Part shown: piece after piece, positions 58,331 to 64,000 of the stretch
How the letters are laid out: the number at the start of each line of letters is the position of its first letter
How positions within the stretch are numbered: the stretch's first letter is position 1
Assembly: GCA_023362775.1 (NCBI GenBank)
Contig: JALMGJ010000004.1
Coordinates: forward strand, 48,912,298-48,976,297
DNA from: Charina bottae
Lineage: Eukaryota; Chordata; Lepidosauria; Squamata; Charinaidae
DNA length: 64,000 nt
Direction: 5' to 3'
Program-made: the position numbers and the translations under genes
Notes under the pieces: generated by a model
What the model saw: only the letters and a program-made list of their open reading frames with translations
Told to the model about the DNA's origin: nothing
Databases searched by the model: none

Positions 58331-58651
58331 AATATAAAATTTAACATACCTTTTTTTACTGAAACTGTTGATATCATTAATGGGAAGCATCTTTTTTTAA
58401 AATAATTTTTATTAAAGCTTTTAAAAAAGAAGATTAAAAACTAACAAACTAATATAAAGTAAGAAAGTAAGAAAGAAAAGGGGAAAAGGAGATCAAAGAA
58501 AAAGCAGAAAGTGCAAGAAAAGAGGTTAAATTAAAATAGAAAAGAAAGAAAAGAAATATATAAGGAAGTAGCTTCCAATATTCTTCACAGCAATTATAAG
58601 TACAATATATTTTAACTTCTCTCTCTAACAATACATCATATTACTCTTTTT

Positions 58652-58906
58652 CTATAATCTATCCTGTCTAATCATCAAACCATAAATCACAAGTTCATTT
58701 TTTTCATTTTTACGCAAAAAGTCCATAAGAGGCTTCCAATCACCAATAAATGTAGATAGTGTCTTTTCTCTAATCAAAGAAGTCAATTTATCCATTTCAG
58801 CAAAATCTGTCGACTTCACCAACCATTCCTCCATAGTGGGTAGTATTGAATCTTTCCATCTCTGTGCATATAGTAGTCTTGCCACAGTAATCATATATTG
58901 AAACAA
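58652..58906 (-). pseudogene. L1 ORF2 C-terminal fragment
   Basis: The frame has MITVARLLYAQRWKDSILPT, then EEWLVKSTDFAEMDKLTSLI and GDWKPLMDFLRKNEKNELV. This is the extreme C-terminus of squamate L1 ORF2, after the cysteine-rich motif. The BovB insertion lies upstream of it. Confidence 0.85.
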
Positions 58907-59008
58907 TCTTCCATGTTTCTTTTCCTAACTGTTTATCCATTAATCCTAAAAGGAAAAGTTCTGGTTTCAAGTGAATATTGATCTTAATATTCTCTGTATC
59001 AAAGTATG

Positions 59009-59340
59009 AGTGCCTTGGACTGCAAGAAGATCAAACCAGTCCATACCCCAGCAAATAAAGCCAGACTGCTCACTTGAGGGAATGATATTAAAGGCAAAAC
59101 TGAAGTACTTTGGCCACATAATGAGAAGACAGGATACCCTGGAGAAGATGCTGATGCTAGGGAAAGTGGAAGGCAAAAGGAAGAGGGGGCGACCAAGGGC
59201 AAGATGGATGGATGGTATTCTGGAGGTGACGGACTCGACCTTGGGGGAGCTGGGGATGGCGACGGCCGACAGGAAGCTCTGGCGTGGGCTGGTCCATGAA
59301 GTCACGAAGAGTCGGAAGCGACTGAACGAATAAACAACAA
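59009..59340 (+). mobile_element. BovB 3' fragment inside L1
   Basis: This 332-bp, 5'-truncated BovB is in opposite orientation to the L1. It encodes WTARRSNQSIPQQIKPDCS to VTKSRKRLNE. A perfect 11-bp duplication ATCAAAGTATG flanks it (58998-59008 and 59341-59351). Confidence 0.96.
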
Positions 59341-59341
59341 A

Positions 59342-59524
59342 TCAAAGTATGTATTTTAATCCAATTTTTTTAGCTTTTTTACATGTCCACCAAACATGAT
59401 AAAACGTATCTTCATGCTGTTCACATTTCCAACATACATTTGAAGTGCCTTTATACATTCTAGATAGTTTATCTGGCATCATGTACCAATGATACATCAT
59501 TTTATAAAAATTCTCTGAGATCAT
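59342..59524 (-). pseudogene. L1 ORF2 cysteine-rich region
   Basis: The frame has [20 protein letters not shown] and a [20 protein letters not shown] block. CxxC followed by HxxxxC is the conserved cysteine-histidine motif near the end of L1 ORF2. The continuation is in 58652-58906 beyond the BovB insertion. Confidence 0.88.
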
Positions 59525-59739
59525 AACACAGTGTAAATTTCAACCCTTTTAACCACATAACCAATATTCTTAGCACACTTTATGATGCATTATTTAACCT
59601 GTTCTTCCTCTGTTTCAAATTTCAACCAAAGTTTGTACATTTTAGCAATTACATGATCATCATCAGTACACAATTGTATTTCAAATTCTGATTTTCTTTG
59701 CTCCAAGTATAGGAAAGATGCATCTGATGAGCATCAACA

Positions 59740-59985
59740 ATGGCAATGATCACACTCTTCCAGGTTCATTCTGTTCCTATTGACCCCCAGACTGACCCCC
59801 TTTTGACCCTAGATATTTATCAACCCCTTGGATAGTCCCATCAACCCTTGGGGTCAGTATTGACCACTCTGGGGAACCTTGTTCTAAGAGAATGTTTAGC
59901 TTTTTGCAATGAGGAAATGGATCAACTCTTTTATCCAGTGCAGCATTACCATCTCCTGCTAAGATGGGTTCATGCATGCAGAGGA
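59740..59985 (-). other. Unidentified repeat-like segment
   Basis: The segment has repeated GACCCCC and CAACCCCTTGG-type phrases and an open frame on minus (59777-59977) ending GVDKYLGSKGGQSGGQ. AAGGTTCCCCAGAGTGG, read on minus, looks like an hAT-type end. I cannot place it in a family. Confidence 0.3.
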
Positions 59986-60272
59986 TAATACACCCAGCAA
60001 TAATTACATGGAAAGTATAATAAATGTAATAAACATCTTGTTGAGAATGGAGAAGTCGAAATGATAAATGTGTCTGTTTCTTTTTTGGTGTATGTCAATT
60101 TCACTAGAGATAATTCTATTTTGCTCCATTTCCATGAAAAACGAAACTGTATTTTTTAAAAATAGCCTACATGAAAATACATGTCTAATTACAATTTTCA
60201 AGTAATAAACCAGATTATGGCATCTTGAAGGCAAATTATTATTATACAAACTTTCATGAATTATAGTAGTGC

Positions 60273-60441
60273 CTATTTCTCTTAATATTTTTGTAGTTTT
60301 GTACAAATGTGCATGGTTTAACATTTTGTTTTCATTTTGTATTCTCATTTCAGTATTTTTTTTAAGTGAGGAAATGCCTAGGAACAGTCTTCCCCATACT
60401 AAACCTTATCCAGATTTATTAAAGTTTGGAAGGTGCTGTAG
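60273..60441 (+). repeat. 169-bp direct repeat, left copy
   Basis: It matches 60774-60942 at 168 of 169 positions by eye (a G/A change near 60301). The two copies bracket a LINE tail. Confidence 0.93.
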
Positions 60442-60773
60442 TGCCTCCTGGGGTTGGCTGGCCCCGTAGCAATAAGTCCTATGCTACGGTCTCCAATCCA
60501 TTTGGGATTCTATTTTATTTTATTTTATTTTATTTTATTTTATTTTATTTTATTTTATTTTATTTTATTTTATTTTATTATTTTATTTTATTTTATTTTA
60601 TTTTATTTTATATTTTATTTATTTTTATACATTTTCTACTTGTATGGTTTTAAATATTTTAAATTTTTAAGTCTTGATTATTGTAACCCGCCCAGAGTCC
60701 CTTGTATGGGAGATGGGCGGGGAATAAATTAAATAAATAAATAAATAAATAAATTATAGTTGAATTATCACAG
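60442..60773 (+). mobile_element. CR1/L2-type LINE tail between long direct repeats
   Basis: A short start (GGTTGGCTGGCCCCGTAGCA) is followed by an (ATTTT)n run at about 60508-60617. The LINE end is TTGTAACCCGCCCAGAGTCC, GGGAGATGGGCGGGGAATAA and AAATAAATA. About 20 bp after the tail (60753-60773) are not LINE-like. The insertion is bracketed by a 169-bp duplication. Confidence 0.8.
60508..60617 (+). repeat. (ATTTT)n pentanucleotide microsatellite
   Basis: About 110 bp of TTTTA units with one interruption near 60580. Frames reading ILFYFILFY across it are spurious. Confidence 0.95.
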
Positions 60774-60942
60774 CTATTTCTCTTAATATTTTTGTAGTTT
60801 TATACAAATGTGCATGGTTTAACATTTTGTTTTCATTTTGTATTCTCATTTCAGTATTTTTTTTAAGTGAGGAAATGCCTAGGAACAGTCTTCCCCATAC
60901 TAAACCTTATCCAGATTTATTAAAGTTTGGAAGGTGCTGTAG
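60774..60942 (+). repeat. 169-bp direct repeat, right copy
   Basis: Right copy of 60273-60441. After it the flanking sequence is new. Confidence 0.93.
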
Positions 60943-62095
60943 AAAATTCATTGGCAAATAGAAATCTTATTTCCTATAATGAATTGAAACCTCAATCCTA
61001 ATTAGAAGATAAACATTCTGAATCAAGTGGGGGTGAGGTCCTGTTTTTGTTCTTAATTTACATTTTTCAAGGGGAAGGTTTGAAATAGCCATGTATGTTT
61101 TCTCACTTAACAAGGGAAAGCAAAAGAGACCTTGAAAATGTTGTTAACTTTCTCTTTCCTTTTGGCAGATGAAAATGACTAATTTCTTCTATCCTTCAGG
61201 TCTCCTTGCCAATCTTACCCATAAAAAGTGCCAATCTCATGTTAGTTTGCTGCTTCATCAAGCTGTAGGTTTGTATTTCAAGCGTCACAAAGCACATAAA
61301 TACTTTGAAATATTTTTGATACAGCCTGACTGAAGCTAAGAAGGTCATATGAATTACCTCAAAGTAATCAACCAAGTAGAACAAAGCAATTTTTACATTT
61401 TTATTCAGTCACCATATGGGAAAACATTGACATTTGAATAATCAGCCTTTTCTTTAATTACTTTGTCAATACATATGAGAAATACTGATGAACATTCAAA
61501 TATTCTAAGGTTATGCAAGATACGTTTTTTCCTTCAGTAGATAAACTGAAGGTAAGGCAAATCATTTTGTGGATAAAAAAATATAAAAATATAACTTCTC
61601 ACAGATGAAGAAAGAAGACTGACCATCCTACAAGTAGACAAGATTTTAACACAGGTAGACTTTGTTTAAAAAGGCAAAGATATGTTCACTAAACAATAAT
61701 CAGTAATTGTATTTGACATACCACTCCAGAGTAATTCCAATTTAAAAACAAACATCATAATTCCAATTCCCTATTTCTTCTGCCCTAGACAATGATTTTT
61801 TTTTTAAAAAAAAAAGCTTGAGTGACAGATGACAATATAGTTTGCATAATATTGTCACATGATATTTATTCCTTTATAAGAGATAAATAGAATTTCCAAC
61901 CTTGAATTAGGATGTATACTACCTTCAAGCTATGTTAGGCCATTTGGAACTTGACCATGGTCTCAGGTTCACAGAAAGAAATTCAGCATCTATAACAAGC
62001 CACGATGATGTCAAAATGATGGCACCTGCATCAAGATGTCATTGCACAAATGGCACAAATATTTCATGACATCACAATGTCTGACACAAGTATGT
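60943..62095. other. Unannotated AT-rich stretch
   Basis: No elements are recognised. Confidence 0.4.
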
Positions 62096-62099
62096 AAGT

Positions 62100-62275
62100 T
62101 ATAGGAGGAGAGCCGTGTTAGTCTATGGTAGTCAAAGATCAGGAGGAATCTGGTAACACCTTTTCAGGCTAACACATTTTATTAAAAAGCACAAGGTTTT
62201 TTAAGATCACTTTGTTAGATTTGTTAGTCTGAAAAGGAGCTACCAGACTCTTTCTGAAATATATAAGTCATTTGT
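62100..62275. mobile_element. Palindromic MITE-like repeat
   Basis: GCCGTGTTAGTCTATGGTAG at the left and GTTAGTCTGAAAAGGAGCTA at the right enclose AGGCTAACACATTTTATTAA. The arms around GTTAGTCT/AGGCTAAC form an imperfect inverted repeat. The pattern resembles a widespread reptile repeat, but I cannot name its class. Confidence 0.5.
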
Positions 62276-62279
62276 ATGA

Positions 62280-63510
62280 TGATATCATGATGTATGTGCA
62301 CCATTTGTACCCTTTCCATGAATGCCCATCTTCCTAACTCCAATCCTTTTTGTTGGCTTCTTTTTCACTGCTCCCTTCCCCATCCATTATTCCCATGGAG
62401 GATCACGCTATCTGTAGTGCATTGGGCTATTGTTATCACTGACTGATTAAACTTGTCTGGATCTTGTACTGTTACTCAGTTGTCTTTGGCTGTCTGTAGA
62501 TGTTGCTATTCTTACAGGCTCACTGCTGTTAGGTATTCTGGAAGTTTCAGGAAAGCAGGAAGCAGAAATACCTACTCCTGATTCTAGTGTTTTTTGCTTG
62601 ATAAGTAGAAAAGATGCACTGTTATCAATCGCTATTTGCTGTTGATAGTACTAGAAATAGAATGTCTCTGAATGCCAGTTGCTGTGAAACAAAACTGCTA
62701 GTATACTCATATCCTGCTAGTAATATTTCCACAGATAGCTGATTGGAAAAAGAATATGGAACTAGAAAGGAATGTTTTTGCCTGGTTTGAACCAGTGTGG
62801 CTTGTGTTCATTTGTGACAAAAACAACAAAATGCAAAAGTCATGAGAGTTTTCACTAATTGGCAATTCCCAGTTATGAACAGGGGTCTCAAATGCTTAGA
62901 AACACATTTATAAACCTTCTAGATATACCATGAAGATGGAACTCTCTCTGAAATAATTACTCTCAAAAAAGTTCAAAAGAAAGAGAATGCGTGGGTAATA
63001 ATCAAATGTACATTTGACTCTTTGTGTTATGATTGGATGTAGTTGCTCATTTTCCCAGCAGCTCAGATTACTGAACATCATCTCAGAAGCCTCCATACTG
63101 TTCTCAGCTGCGGTAGCATGAGGGGAGGGACACCCTAATGGGAGAATTTGGAATTATCTCAAAGCTTTTGAAAGACAATACAATTACTGTATGTTGTCTA
63201 TCCATTTTTACTCAATACTGGGTTAGAAAGAACTATTTGTCACCTCCCATCTCCCTCTCTTTTTTCTCCCAAGCAGATGAATATTGAAAAGTACATCAGT
63301 TGGCAATGCTTGAGATTTCCAATGAATTACTCCATAGATTTCTAATTACAATGAGAGAGTAAAGCAAATCATTGTCACCTACATCAGCAACCTTCATGAC
63401 TGCTCACCTTTGATTTGTGCCTGAAAACTCAGGGGCTTCCAGTGAATGTACATGAGGTAACATGGCACTAAATGTCTCCATGTTTCTGGGCAACTTGTGA
63501 CTTACACTTA
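62280..63510. other. Unannotated stretch
   Basis: No elements are recognised. Confidence 0.4.
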
Positions 63511-63516
63511 ATTTTT

Positions 63517-63765
63517 CCTTGGTCTGGTGGTTAAGGCAATGGGCTAGAATCCAGGAGACTGAGAGTTCTAGTCCCGCCTTGAGCATGAAAGCCGGCTGGG
63601 TGACCTTGGGCCAGTCACTCTCTCTCAGCCCAACTCATCTCACAGGGTGGTTGTTGTAGGTAAAATAGGACGAGGAAGGAGTATTAGGTATGTTTGCTGC
63701 CTTGAGTTGTTTATAAAAATAATAAAGGCGGGATAGAAAATAAATAATAAAAAATAAATAATGTT
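63517..63765 (+). mobile_element. tRNA-derived SINE with CR1/L2-like tail
   Basis: The head (CTGGTGGTTAAGGCAATGGG, AGTTCTAGTCCCGCC) and middle (GGGTGACCTTGGGCCAGTCA) equal those of the BovB-tailed SINE at 33043. After CTCAGCCC the sequence switches to CTCATCTCACAGGGTGGTTG and GGCGGGATAGAAAATAAATA, a LINE L2/CR1-type end. Confidence 0.85.
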
Positions 63766-64000
63766 AATGTTAATGGACGAAGAATCACTACTGAACATAA
63801 GCTAAAAATGAGTAACAAAAAACATGGTCAACACAACACAGTATATAATATATCAAATAATTCCTAACTAAATAATGAGATTTGAAAAAGCTATAATGAT
63901 GACCATGACATTTTACAATCCCTGGTTTATGTATCTGTATTATATTCTTTTTACTCTTTTTTCATATTATCTCTTGTATTTAGTTATATATTTTCTTCAA
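63766..64000. other. Unannotated AT-rich end of window
   Basis: Nothing is recognised. Confidence 0.4.

Larger units (their letters stand above)
58390..59705 (-). mobile_element. L1 LINE 3' part, interrupted by BovB
   Basis: On minus, the end of L1 ORF2 (59524 down to 58652) is followed by an AT-rich 3' UTR ending in CTTTAATAAAAATTATTTTA and an A run near 58392. It is 5'-truncated near 59705. It is split by BovB at 59009-59340. Confidence 0.85.

Noticed and set aside
60426..60732. Frames reading ILFYFILFY repeats, resembling a membrane protein
   Set aside because: They are translations of the (ATTTT)n microsatellite.
1..64000. CRISPR arrays, bacterial operons, ribosome binding sites
   Set aside because: Repeats here are transposons and microsatellites. 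There is no spaced repeat array and all signs point to a vertebrate nuclear genome.

Overview
The window reads as non-coding squamate reptile DNA (lizard or snake). I found no convincing host gene. Almost every long open frame belongs to, or is a shadow of, a transposable element. Squamate origin is inferred from the mix of repeats: young BovB (RTE) LINEs, Sauria-type SINEs with BovB-like tails, several CR1/L2-type LINE tails, short L1-like elements, Penelope-like elements with GIY-YIG endonuclease, a Helitron, hAT non-autonomous elements and a mariner. The background is AT-rich and the clearest GC-rich island (about 29.07-30.40 kb) is itself a transposon. I cannot tell the species.

Layout. 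0-8 kb: a dead DD34D mariner (867-2163, TA target site), a SINE, a CR1 reverse-transcriptase scrap, a diverged BovB tail and a SINE tail. 8.4-10.7 kb: a solo retroviral-type LTR split by a BovB insertion. 10.7-12.4 kb: SINE, hAT MITE, LINE tail. 12.4-16.8 kb: a roughly 1.9 kb L1-like element broken by a second L1-like element, which duplicated 136 bp of target. 16.85-20.07 kb: a near full-length BovB whose long ORF has one visible nonsense codon. 20-29 kb: LINE tails and a Penelope foldback carrying a hammerhead-ribozyme-like motif. 29.07-30.39 kb: an hAT element with another hAT element inside it. 30.7-34.8 kb: SINEs and a second Penelope foldback.

34.87-40.99 kb is the structural centrepiece. 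An internally deleted Helitron appears to run from a TC start at 40986 to a CTAG end at 34868 on the minus strand. Inside it sit an L1-like element (itself split by BovB) and a CR1/L2 tail (itself split by a 1.44 kb Penelope element with a YVDD reverse-transcriptase remnant and a GIY-YIG frame).

41-64 kb: SINEs, LINE tails, a tRNA-head/LINE-ORF chimera (45.4-46.3 kb), a possible solo LTR, a TA-flanked MITE, long microsatellites, a second copy of the 8 kb LTR (56906-57455), an L1 remnant split by BovB, and a CR1 tail flanked by a 169-bp direct repeat.

The elements work together only as parasites. BovB machinery is the likely driver of several SINE families because they share its 3' end, and CR1/L2 machinery is the likely driver of another. 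Target-site duplications let many insertions be ordered in time. The most unusual observations are the two very long flanking duplications, the multi-level Helitron nest, the paired ribozyme-like motifs in Penelope foldbacks, and an unexplained 260-bp dispersed repeat.
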